DNA of 5,136 bases from Actinomycetota bacterium (lineage in GTDB: Bacteria > Actinomycetota > Thermoleophilia > Gaiellales > Gaiellaceae): assembly GCA_013817555.1 (NCBI GenBank), contig JACDCN010000172.1, positions 1-5,136 on the forward strand. The letters are read 5' to 3'. Positions 1 through 5,090 of the stretch are shown here, piece after piece. Position numbers and translations under genes: made by a program. The notes beneath the pieces were generated by a model. That model was not told the origin of the DNA and ran no database searches. It saw nothing but the letters and a program-made list of their open reading frames with translations. The first letter of the stretch is position 1, and every line of letters begins with the position of its first letter.

Positions 1-2
1 CG

Positions 3-98
3 TTTGGTGACCGGCTGATGCCCATCCTCGCCGACATCGGTATCGAGTTCTCCGGCGACCCCGACATCTTCGAGGCTCATAACGTCGTCAGGCGCTAG
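3..98 (+). CDS. 3' end of an unidentified gene (C-terminal 31 residues)
   Basis: An open frame enters from the left edge and stops at TAG (96-98). It encodes 31 residues starting FGDRLMPILADIGIEF and ending in EAHNVVRR. The other two forward frames hit stops within the first 18 bases, so this is the only forward frame that can carry a gene across the edge. The codons look like the neighbouring genes (GC-rich third positions: ATC, GAC, CTC, GTC). The visible tail reads like a soluble enzyme, with no membrane segment. It is too short to assign to a family, and I do not recognise it. The start and most of the protein lie outside the window. Confidence 0.55.
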   Translation, partial: FGDRLMPILADIGIEFSGDPDIFEAHNVVRR

Positions 99-278
99 GA
101 GCGTGCGGGTCCTAGACGCGCTCACTGTGCGAGCTCGTCTCTCTTACCGCGATTAGCGGCGAATCATCGGCCTGCAACGGTGCTGTACCGTCACAGCGTT
201 CTGCGGCTACCCGAAACCGATGCCCCTGCGGCTCTGGGTGAACTACGAGCTCGTCGCGAAACGTCAGGAGGCGAGCAG
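99..278. other. Intergenic gap before the SnoaL-like gene
   Basis: These 180 bp separate the upstream gene fragment from the SnoaL-like gene. The frame of the downstream gene stays open back to a GTG at 180, but that extension has no ribosome binding site and does not resemble the SnoaL family, so I treat it as untranslated. I see only weak short hairpins (for example the CCGC/GCGG arms around 148-160) and no convincing -35/-10 pair. The promoter of the downstream gene is presumably here. Confidence 0.4.
266..271 (+). promoter_or_regulatory. Ribosome binding site of the SnoaL-like gene
   Basis: A perfect AGGAGG lies 7 nt upstream of the ATG at 279. It decides the start: the in-frame GTG at 180 has no comparable signal. 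Confidence 0.8.
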
Positions 279-701
279 ATGACCGCCGACGAGAACAAGT
301 CCGCCGTCCAGGAGTTCTACGACCAGTGGAACTCGGGAATTATCGACTTCGAGCGCCTAGTCGACGAGAACATGAAGGACCATCAGCCGGATCGCGAGCC
401 GGGGACGGGGCGCGACCAATTTCGCCATGCGATCGAGGGTGTCATGGACGCGGTCCCTGATTCGACCTGGACGACCCTTCGGCTGATCGCGGAAGACGAC
501 CTCGTCGTCTGCCACAACACCTGGAGCGGCTCATACGGAGGGAAGGTGTTCCGAGGGGTTGCTACGCCTGACGGCCAGCGCTTCTGCGTGGAGCACATCC
601 ACGTCTACCGGTTAAGCGATGGCCGAATCGCAGAGCACTGGGTAGTGCGAGACGACCTCGGAATGTTGCAGCAGATAGGTGCGATCGCCACACCGGGCTA
701 G
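279..701 (+). CDS. SnoaL-like / ester cyclase family protein (NTF2-like fold)
   Basis: The 140-residue product has the length and pattern of SnoaL-like proteins, small alpha+beta barrels of the NTF2 superfamily that include polyketide cyclases and many uncharacterised members. Visible features: an N-terminal helix (VQEFYDQWNSG, residues 10-20), an acidic/His loop DENMKDHQP (29-37), the central AIEGVMDAVPDSTWTTLRLIAEDDLVV strand region (51-77), and the typical C-terminal block EHIHVYRLSDGRIAEHW (105-121) followed by VVRDDLGMLQQIG (122-134). Likely pocket residues by family analogy are His35, His106, His108, His120 and Asp125. No signal peptide or membrane segment is visible, so it should be cytoplasmic. 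The substrate cannot be told from sequence. The ATG at 279 is chosen because of the AGGAGG 7 nt upstream. It stands alone, with the IS element starting 75 bp downstream; nothing ties it to riboflavin synthesis. Confidence 0.85.
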   Translation: MTADENKSAVQEFYDQWNSGIIDFERLVDENMKDHQPDREPGTGRDQFRHAIEGVMDAVPDSTWTTLRLIAEDDLVVCHNTWSGSYGGKVFRGVATPDGQRFCVEHIHVYRLSDGRIAEHWVVRDDLGMLQQIGAIATPG

Positions 702-737
702 CGAAGGTCAAGACTTCAAACCATTGGCGTCGGGAAG

Positions 738-771
738 CGCAGCTCAGGCGATGGCGAAAGCACGAGCTGCG
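738..771. repeat. 8-bp inverted repeat downstream of the SnoaL-like gene
   Basis: The arms CGCAGCTC (738-745) and GAGCTGCG (764-771) pair perfectly around an 18-nt loop. It lies 37 bp past the SnoaL-like stop codon and just outside the IS left end. It could help end transcription, but there is no T-tract after it, so this is only a structural observation. Confidence 0.35.
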
Positions 772-776
772 GTGGA

Positions 777-806
777 TGTGAAGCGCCCTGGGTTTCGTAG
801 AGGCTC
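777..806 (+). repeat. Left terminal inverted repeat of the IS
   Basis: This 30-bp end begins TGTGAAG and finishes GAGGCTC. It matches the reverse complement of 2037-2066 at 24 of 30 positions. The mismatches cluster at positions 8-9, 15, 20-21 and 23. It lies at the 3' side of orfB. Confidence 0.85.
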
Positions 807-808
807 TT

Positions 809-1696
809 TTATCTGGCAGACACGGTTTCGGTGTTGTCTCTCTTGTAATTCAATCCCTCATACTCGGTCGGCGGCAAGTCACCGAGCTCTTCGTGCAGCC
901 GCTCGCCGTTGTAGAAGCTGATCCAGTGGAGTGTCTCGTGTTCGGCGTGCTCGAAGCTGGGGAAGCGGCGTCCGTCGACGAGCTCGCTCTTGTAGGTCGC
1001 GACCCAGGCTTCGGCCATCGCGTTGTCGTAGGCGTCTCCTTTCGATCCGACGGAGGGTGCGACGCCGAGCTCGTCGAGCCGGTCGGTGTAGGCGAGGCTG
1101 GTGTACTGGGAGCCGCGATCGGTGTGCGCGATCAGCCCTTCGCCTGGCCGGCGCAGGCCGTTGGCCATCTCGAGCGCGTCCATGACGAGGTCGGTGCGCA
1201 GGTGGGGCGCGAGTTGCCAGCCGACGATCATGCGGCTGTAGCAGTCGAGGATGAAGGCGAGGTAGCAGAAGCCGTTCCAGGTCCTGAGGTAGGTGATGTC
1301 GGCGACCCACTTCTCGTTCGGGCGGGTCGCGGTGAAGTCGCGCTGCAGGAGGTCGCGCGCTCGCTCGAAAGCCGCCTCGTCCGGGATCGTCGTGCGATGC
1401 TTCTTGCCACGCCGCACCCCTTCCAGCCCCTCTTGGCGCATCAGCCGGGCGACGCGGTCGCGGCCTACGTCGACGTCGCGGCGGCCGAGCTCCTTCCAGG
1501 TCTTGCGCACGCCGTAGACGCGCCGGTAGCCCTCGCGGGCGGCATGGATCTCCGCGATCAGCTTGCGGTCTTCGAGCGCGCGGCGGGACGGCTTCCGGGA
1601 TCTGCGCGCGTAGTACGTGCTCACCGGCACGCCGATCGCCCTGCAGATCGGCTCGACCCCGAAAGCGTCCCGCCGCTCTTCCAGGTAGCGGGTCAC
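809..1696 (-). CDS. IS3-family transposase OrfB (DDE integrase domain)
   Basis: This is the catalytic part of the IS3 transposase, which cuts and joins DNA ends in a two-metal-ion reaction. Counting from the GTG at 1696 it has 295 residues. The N-terminal part (about 1-120) has the HTH_21-like region with VEPICRAIGVPVSTYYARR (14-32) and REGYRRVYGVRK (54-65). The rve core follows: WVADITYL with Asp133, HTDRGSQY with Asp193, and DNAMAEAW with Glu229. Asp193 and Glu229 are separated by 35 residues, the IS3 hallmark, and Lys236 lies 7 residues after the Glu as expected. The C-terminus has the typical FYNGERLHEELGDLPPTEYE block (261-280). The frame stays open upstream to 1870, but that segment is a shadow of orfA. 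The GTG at 1696 overlaps the orfA stop by 4 bp (GTGA). The active protein may instead be an OrfAB fusion made by -1 frameshifting; the orfB frame is indeed -1 relative to orfA. Confidence 0.93.
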   Translation of the reverse strand: MTRYLEERRDAFGVEPICRAIGVPVSTYYARRSRKPSRRALEDRKLIAEIHAAREGYRRVYGVRKTWKELGRRDVDVGRDRVARLMRQEGLEGVRRGKKHRTTIPDEAAFERARDLLQRDFTATRPNEKWVADITYLRTWNGFCYLAFILDCYSRMIVGWQLAPHLRTDLVMDALEMANGLRRPGEGLIAHTDRGSQYTSLAYTDRLDELGVAPSVGSKGDAYDNAMAEAWVATYKSELVDGRRFPSFEHAEHETLHWISFYNGERLHEELGDLPPTEYEGLNYKRDNTETVSAR

Positions 1697-1995
1697 CGTC
1701 GCCGGGTCGGGTCGAGCTCCTGCGCGAAATACACGGACGCGTCCTTCAAGATCGCGTTCGCGCGCCGAAGCTCGACGTTCTCCTGGCGCAGCCGCTTCAG
1801 CTCCTCGCGCTCGTCCGTCGTCAGCAGGTCGCGCCGGCGGCCCGTGTCGGCCTCCGCCTGGCGCACCCACAGCCGCAATGCCTCATGGTGGACACCGAGA
1901 TCACGCGCCACCTGCCGCACCGGCCGACCCGACTCGAACACGAGCCGCACCGCCCGCTCCTTCAACTCCAACGGATACTTCCTCGGGGCTCCCAT
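1693..1995 (-). CDS. IS3-family transposase OrfA (helix-turn-helix DNA-binding subunit)
   Basis: The 100-residue product binds the IS ends. It has a basic N-terminus (MGAPRKYPLELKERAVRL), an HTH_Tnp_1-type helix-turn-helix at about residues 24-45 (PVRQVARDLGVHHEALRLWV), and a leucine-zipper-like coiled coil at 61-87 with Leu69, Leu76 and Leu83 spaced by seven. It ends in YFAQELDPTRRR, a common ending for this group. The length is normal. The ATG at 1995 has an AAGGAG motif on the minus strand (2007-2012), with an 11-nt spacer. It overlaps orfB by 4 bp, and the downstream frame is -1, as in other IS3 elements. In the family OrfA alone often regulates transposition and OrfAB is the transposase; that role is inferred here. 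Confidence 0.92.
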   Translation of the reverse strand: MGAPRKYPLELKERAVRLVFESGRPVRQVARDLGVHHEALRLWVRQAEADTGRRRDLLTTDEREELKRLRQENVELRRANAILKDASVYFAQELDPTRRR

Positions 1996-2006
1996 CGTCG
2001 GAGCAT

Positions 2007-2012
2007 CTCCTT
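2007..2012 (-). promoter_or_regulatory. Ribosome binding site of IS orfA
   Basis: AAGGAG on the minus strand lies 11 nt before the orfA ATG (1995). It sits between the right terminal repeat and orfA. An out-of-frame ATG directly follows it and would only give a short peptide. Confidence 0.5.
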
Positions 2013-2036
2013 CCCCCAGGACGACGCCTGGTTCGG

Positions 2037-2066
2037 GAGCCTCCAGAAAACTCAGGGTCCTTCACA
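2037..2066 (-). repeat. Right terminal inverted repeat of the IS
   Basis: On the minus strand this starts TGTGAAGGACCCTGAG and matches the left end at 24 of 30 positions. The IS promoter should lie in or just inside it. Its outer edge coincides exactly with the start of the adjacent repeat array. Confidence 0.85.
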
Positions 2067-2223
2067 CGGGTCGGGCTTCCGCCTGCGCCCAACCCGCACC
2101 GAAGACAGGCTTCCGCCTGCCCCAACCCGCACCGAAGACACGCTTCCGCCTGACCGCAACCCGCACCGGGGTCAGGCTTCAGCCTGACCGCAACCCGCAC
2201 CGGGGTCAGGCTTCAGCCTGACC
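2067..2223. repeat. REP-like tandem array, four units of 33-34 bp plus a partial fifth
   Basis: The units are 2067-2100, 2101-2133, 2134-2167, 2168-2201 and a partial one at 2202-2223. Each full unit ends in AACCCGCACC and has the core GGCTTC(C/A)GCCTG, itself a short stem-loop. Units 4 and 5 share a core that is a perfect hairpin with 8-bp arms GGTCAGGC and GCCTGACC around TTCA (2170-2189 and 2204-2223). Units 1-3 are more diverged: the loop is TTCC, and units 1 and 3 carry mismatches in the stem. No spacers separate the units, so this is not a CRISPR. The pattern resembles extragenic palindromic repeats. The array fills the space between the IS and the riboflavin operon and has no coding role I can support. 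Confidence 0.85.
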
Positions 2224-2231
2224 TCTGTTTT
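2204..2231 (+). terminator. Hairpin followed by a T-rich run just upstream of ribE
   Basis: The last array unit forms a perfect 8-bp stem (GGTCAGGC 2204-2211, GCCTGACC 2216-2223) with a 4-nt loop, and TCTGTTTT follows at 2224-2231. That is the shape of an intrinsic terminator on the + strand. It ends 18 bp before the ribE GTG. It could insulate ribE from upstream readthrough, or be a repeat that only looks like a terminator. If it is active, the ribE promoter would have to lie in the last few bases before the start, or the hairpin would act as an attenuator. Confidence 0.35.
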
Positions 2232-2249
2232 GAGGGGTACGTTTCTGTC

Positions 2250-2858
2250 GTGTTCACCGGCATCGTGCGCGAGCTGGGCAGAGTCGTCTCCGTCGAAGGC
2301 GGCGCGGGGGGTCTCGCGCTCGCTGTGGAGGCTGCCGAGAGCGCCTCCCACCTCGGCGTCGGAGAATCGGTCTCGATCGCCGGGGTCTGCCTGACCGCCG
2401 AGTCGATCGAAGGAGTGCGGATCTCGATGCACGCCGTGCCCGAGACGCTTGCCCGTTCGACGCTCGGGCGCCTGTCGACGGGGGATGCGGTCAACGTCGA
2501 GCCGGCGGTGCGGGCCGGTGAAGCGCTCGGCGGCCACTACGTTCAGGGCCACGTCGACGCGGTGGGGCGTATCCAGTCGGTCGAAGCCGAAGGAGTCGGG
2601 CTCAAGGTATTCGTAGAGGCACCCCAGGAGGTGCTTCGCTACTGCGTGGAGAAGGGCTCGATCACGATCGACGGCGTTTCGCTCACCGTGGCCGAGCTGG
2701 GTCTCGAGGAGTTCGCGGTCGCGCTCGTCCCGCACACACTCGAGGCGACCACGCTCTCCGCGCTCGCCCCCGGGCAGGAGGTCAACCTCGAGGCCGATGT
2801 GCTCGCGAAGTACGTCGAGCGGTTCCTGGGAGCGCGAGGGCTACGATCCGGGGAGTGA
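2250..2858 (+). CDS. ribE: Riboflavin synthase (alpha chain type)
   Basis: This enzyme dismutates two 6,7-dimethyl-8-ribityllumazine molecules into riboflavin and the pyrimidine that RibH reuses. The 202 residues form two lumazine-binding barrels, the normal length being about 200-220. The N-barrel starts with the diagnostic MFTGIV (1-6) and has SIAGVCLTA (42-50) and VNVEPAVRAGEALGGH (81-96). The C-barrel has YVQGHVD (97-103), KGSITIDGVSLTV (135-147), PHTLEATTL (161-169) and NLEADVLAKYVER (179-191). The GTG start is fixed by the MFTGIV motif, which must be the N-terminus; a weak GAGGGG lies about 12 nt upstream. It overlaps ribBA by 4 bp (GTGA). In some bacteria, classically Bacillus, this protein is packaged inside the RibH capsid. 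The same two-domain family is called ribC or ribE depending on the organism. Confidence 0.96.
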   Translation: MFTGIVRELGRVVSVEGGAGGLALAVEAAESASHLGVGESVSIAGVCLTAESIEGVRISMHAVPETLARSTLGRLSTGDAVNVEPAVRAGEALGGHYVQGHVDAVGRIQSVEAEGVGLKVFVEAPQEVLRYCVEKGSITIDGVSLTVAELGLEEFAVALVPHTLEATTLSALAPGQEVNLEADVLAKYVERFLGARGLRSGE

Positions 2859-4138
2859 GCGTGGTCAAGACAACCGAGACCGTTTCGCCGTTCTCGACGA
2901 TCGAGGCGGCGATCGAGGACTTCCGCTCGGGCAAGTTCGTCATCGTCGTCGACGACGCCGACCGCGAGAACGAGGGCGACCTGACCATCGCGGCCCAGTT
3001 CGTGACGCCCGAGGCCATCAACTTCATGGCCACCCACGCCCGTGGGCTCATCTGTCTCTGCCTCACCCCCGAGCGCTGCGACGAGCTGGCGCTGCGGCCC
3101 ATGACCGAGCACAACGAGACGCCGCTCGGCACGGCGTTCACCGTCTCCATCGAGGCGCGCGAAGGGGTTTCGACGGGGATCTCGGCTGCTGATCGCGCGC
3201 GCACCATCCAGGTCGCGATCGATCCGGGCTCGAGCCCGCATGATCTCGTCCAGCCGGGCCACGTCTTCCCCTTGCGAGCCAAGCCGGGAGGCGTGCTGCA
3301 GCGATCCGGTCAGACTGAGGCCGCTGTCGATCTCGCCCGTCTCGCCGGGCTGATTCCTGCCGGGATCGTCTGCGAAATCATGAACGAGGACGGCACGATG
3401 GCGCGTGTTCCCGACCTTGCGGTTTTCAGCCAACAACACGACTTGAAGATGATCACGGTCGCCGACCTGATCGAGCACCGGCGACGGATGGAGAAGCTCG
3501 TCGAGCGCGTCGTCTCGGTCCGGCTCCCAACCGACCACGGTGAGTTTCAGGCGATTGCATACCGCGAGCTGATCGCCGACAAGCAGCATGTCGCCTTGAT
3601 CAAAGGCGACGTCGAGGGCGCCGCGAACGTGCTCGTCCGCGTGCATTCGGAGTGCCTTACAGGCGACGTCTTCCATTCGCTGCGCTGCGACTGCGGCGAG
3701 CAGCTCGAGCTCGCGCTCGCCCGCATCGAGGCGGAGGGCACGGGTGTCCTTTTGTACATGGCCCAGGAAGGTCGCGGAATCGGGCTTCTGAACAAGCTCA
3801 AGGCGTACGAGCTGCAGGAGACCGGGCTGGACACCGTCGAGGCGAACCTCGAGCTCGGATTCCCGGCCGACGCTCGCGACTGGGGAATCGGGAACCAGAT
3901 CCTGGCCGATCTCGGACTGACCACGATCAGGATCCTCACGAACAACCCGCGCAAGCTTACGGGTCTCGACGGTTTCGGTCTGACCGTCGTCGAGCAGGTG
4001 CCGATCGAGGTCGAGCCGCAGGCGGAGAACGCCAGATACCTCAACGCGAAGCGTGAGAAGCTCGGACATACGATCACGAAGCTGCACCACCAGGGCGCGC
4101 GCCTCGAGCCCGAGCCTGATAGAGAGAGCGACACGTGA
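2855..4138 (+). CDS. ribBA: Bifunctional 3,4-dihydroxy-2-butanone-4-phosphate synthase / GTP cyclohydrolase II
   Basis: The 427-residue protein feeds both arms of riboflavin synthesis. The N-terminal DHBP synthase domain (about 12-210) converts ribulose 5-phosphate to the four-carbon unit plus formate. It shows DDADRENEGD (33-42, Mg-binding acidic loop), HARGLICLCLT (61-71), GVSTGISAADRA (104-115), HVFPLRAKPGGVLQR (136-150) and EIMNEDGTM (174-182). The GTP cyclohydrolase II domain (about 217-405) opens GTP. It shows RVHSECLTGDVF (262-273) and RCDCG (277-281), giving zinc ligands Cys267, Cys278 and Cys280, then QEGRGIGLLNKLKAYELQ (304-321) and LTNNPRKLTGL (361-371). Both active sites look complete and the length is normal for RibBA. 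The start is GTG at 2855 overlapping the ribE stop; GTG at 2861 is a real alternative because GGGGAG (2850-2855) lies 5 nt before it. The product is cytoplasmic. The 3' end overlaps ribH by 4 bp. Confidence 0.97.
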   Translation: MSVVKTTETVSPFSTIEAAIEDFRSGKFVIVVDDADRENEGDLTIAAQFVTPEAINFMATHARGLICLCLTPERCDELALRPMTEHNETPLGTAFTVSIEAREGVSTGISAADRARTIQVAIDPGSSPHDLVQPGHVFPLRAKPGGVLQRSGQTEAAVDLARLAGLIPAGIVCEIMNEDGTMARVPDLAVFSQQHDLKMITVADLIEHRRRMEKLVERVVSVRLPTDHGEFQAIAYRELIADKQHVALIKGDVEGAANVLVRVHSECLTGDVFHSLRCDCGEQLELALARIEAEGTGVLLYMAQEGRGIGLLNKLKAYELQETGLDTVEANLELGFPADARDWGIGNQILADLGLTTIRILTNNPRKLTGLDGFGLTVVEQVPIEVEPQAENARYLNAKREKLGHTITKLHHQGARLEPEPDRESDT

Positions 4139-4983
4139 ACCGCGACGGCGACAACGACGTCGGCATCGACGACTCGAGCGAGAACGTCCTCTCGGAGTGG
4201 CCCCGCGTCGTGGACGAGCCAGGAGTCGAGGACGACGCAGCCGGGGCCGCAGAGCGCCGGGGCAACGTCGAGACGTGGTCGATCGCAGCGCCCCCTCCCG
4301 ACATCGACCTCGAGCCGGACGGTGAACCGGAGCCGGCATCGGAGCATGAGCTCGAGTCCGAACCCGACGACGAGCTCCTCGCTCCCGAGCCCGAGCTCGA
4401 GCTCCTCGACCCCGATTCCGAGCTGCCCGAGTCGAAGCCCGACGCCGAGAGCGCCGGGGCGATCGTGGTCGCGCCGTCTCTCGAGCACGCGGCGGGGGAT
4501 CTCGAGATCCCCGAGGGCTACGCGGTTCTCGAGGGCGTCCCCGACGGCGGTCGGCGGGCCGTCGGCATCGTCGTCTCGCGCTTCAACGGCAACGTCACGT
4601 CGCGGCTCCTCGACCGCGCGCTCGAGGAGCTGGAGCTCGCCGGCGTGCGCCGCGACGCGATCACCATCATGGTCGTCCCGGGAGCGTTCGAGCTCCCGGT
4701 CGCTGCAACCGCCCTGGCCAAGACCCGTCGTTTTGCCTGCATCGTTGCCCTCGGCTGCGTCATCCGCGGGGACACGCCGCACTTCGACTACGTGGCGAGC
4801 GAGGCTGCGAGCGGGCTCCAGCTCGCCGCGCTCGAAACCGGCGTGCCGGTCTCGTTCGGCCTTCTCACGCTCGATCGGGTCGAGCAGGCAGAGCCGCGCG
4901 TCGAAAAGGGCGCCGAGGCCGTGCGCAGCGCACTCGAGATGGCAGACGTCTTCTCGCACCTCAGGGCCGCCGCGAGTCGTTAG
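4135..4983 (+). CDS. ribH: 6,7-dimethyl-8-ribityllumazine synthase with long acidic N-terminal extension
   Basis: Lumazine synthase condenses the RibBA four-carbon product with the ribitylamino-pyrimidine to give the RibE substrate. The catalytic core occupies residues about 133-280: GIVVSRFN (144-151), MVVPGAFELP (179-188), GCVIRGDTPHFDYV (207-220, with His216 as the expected catalytic His), FGLLTLD (241-247) and EPRVEKGAEA (253-262, with phosphate-site Arg255 and Lys258). The core alone matches the usual length of about 150-160 residues. The first 130 residues are extra: 40 Asp/Glu against 5 Lys/Arg, many prolines, and E/L/P repeats such as LLAPEPELELLDPDSELPES (81-100). This part is probably disordered. 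The GTG start at 4135 forms GTGA with the ribBA stop. An internal start is possible (a GTG at 4465), but it has no good ribosome binding site and would leave about 330 bp untranslated in a tightly overlapped operon. Lumazine synthases often build 60-subunit shells; whether this one does is unknown. Confidence 0.95.
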   Translation: MNRDGDNDVGIDDSSENVLSEWPRVVDEPGVEDDAAGAAERRGNVETWSIAAPPPDIDLEPDGEPEPASEHELESEPDDELLAPEPELELLDPDSELPESKPDAESAGAIVVAPSLEHAAGDLEIPEGYAVLEGVPDGGRRAVGIVVSRFNGNVTSRLLDRALEELELAGVRRDAITIMVVPGAFELPVAATALAKTRRFACIVALGCVIRGDTPHFDYVASEAASGLQLAALETGVPVSFGLLTLDRVEQAEPRVEKGAEAVRSALEMADVFSHLRAAASR

Positions 4984-5006
4984 ATTCCTGATGCAACCAA
5001 GGGCAC

Positions 5007-5089
5007 CGCGAAGCGGAGCCTCCCAGGGATTTGCGGGGCCAGCCAGCGTCTCGCGGCCGCGAAAGCGGACGCCTTCAGGGATTTTCGCG
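5007..5089. repeat. Two diverged copies of a ~31-bp repeat
   Basis: Copy A (about 5007-5036) and copy B (5058-5089) share the blocks CGCGAA, GCGGA, CAGGGATTT and a final GCG in the same order, with a period of about 51 bp. Copy B folds on itself through CGCGAAA (5058-5064) and TTTCGCG (5083-5089). Between them lies a 12-bp palindrome TCGCGGCCGCGA (5051-5062). The family is unknown to me. Confidence 0.5.
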
Positions 5090-5090
5090 C

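Larger units (their letters stand above)
777..2066 (-). mobile_element. Complete IS3-family insertion sequence, 1290 bp
   Basis: The ends were set by terminal inverted repeats: reading inward from 777 on the + strand and from 2066 on the - strand, 24 of 30 bases match. Both ends start TGTGAAG, agreeing with the 5'-TG...CA-3' termini usual for IS3. The element carries orfA (1693-1995) and orfB (809-1696) on the minus strand in the usual IS3 order, with orfB ending 3 bp inside the left repeat's inner edge. Length and gene content are normal for the family (about 1.2-1.5 kb). All catalytic residues are present, so the copy looks intact. No direct target duplication is visible: the left flank ends GGTGGA and the right flank begins CGGGTC. 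The element sits between the SnoaL-like gene and the riboflavin operon, transcribed against both. Confidence 0.92.

Noticed and set aside
180..278. GTG at 180 as start of the SnoaL-like gene (33 extra residues)
   Set aside because: There is no ribosome binding site at 180 and the added residues do not fit the family. A perfect AGGAGG marks the ATG at 279.
1901..2200. Minus-strand frame encoding repeated CGQAEACLRCG-like peptides
   Set aside because: The peptide repeat is only the translation of the tandem DNA units. It crosses the IS boundary and overlaps orfA in another frame.
893..2221. 442-residue plus-strand open frame across the IS and repeat array
   Set aside because: It is antisense to intact OrfA and OrfB and runs into the repeat array. 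It has no recognisable domain.
2067..2223. CRISPR array
   Set aside because: The units are directly abutting with no unique spacers, and each diverges internally. No cas gene is present.
2067..2249. FMN (RFN) riboswitch before ribE
   Set aside because: The conserved blocks of the element, such as the GGTGAAATTCCC and ACCGGCGGT-type stretches, are not present. The space is filled by repeat units.
2951..2980. Ala in the DHBP synthase acidic loop (DDADRENEGD in place of DDEDRENEGD) as a lost active-site residue
   Set aside because: This position varies in the family. The neighbouring Asp, Arg and Glu residues that bind metal and substrate are all kept.
2639..4339. 566-residue minus-strand open frame antisense to ribE, ribBA and ribH
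   Set aside because: It is a high-GC shadow of three unmistakable riboflavin genes. Its translation is Arg/Asp/Leu-rich low-complexity sequence with no domain.
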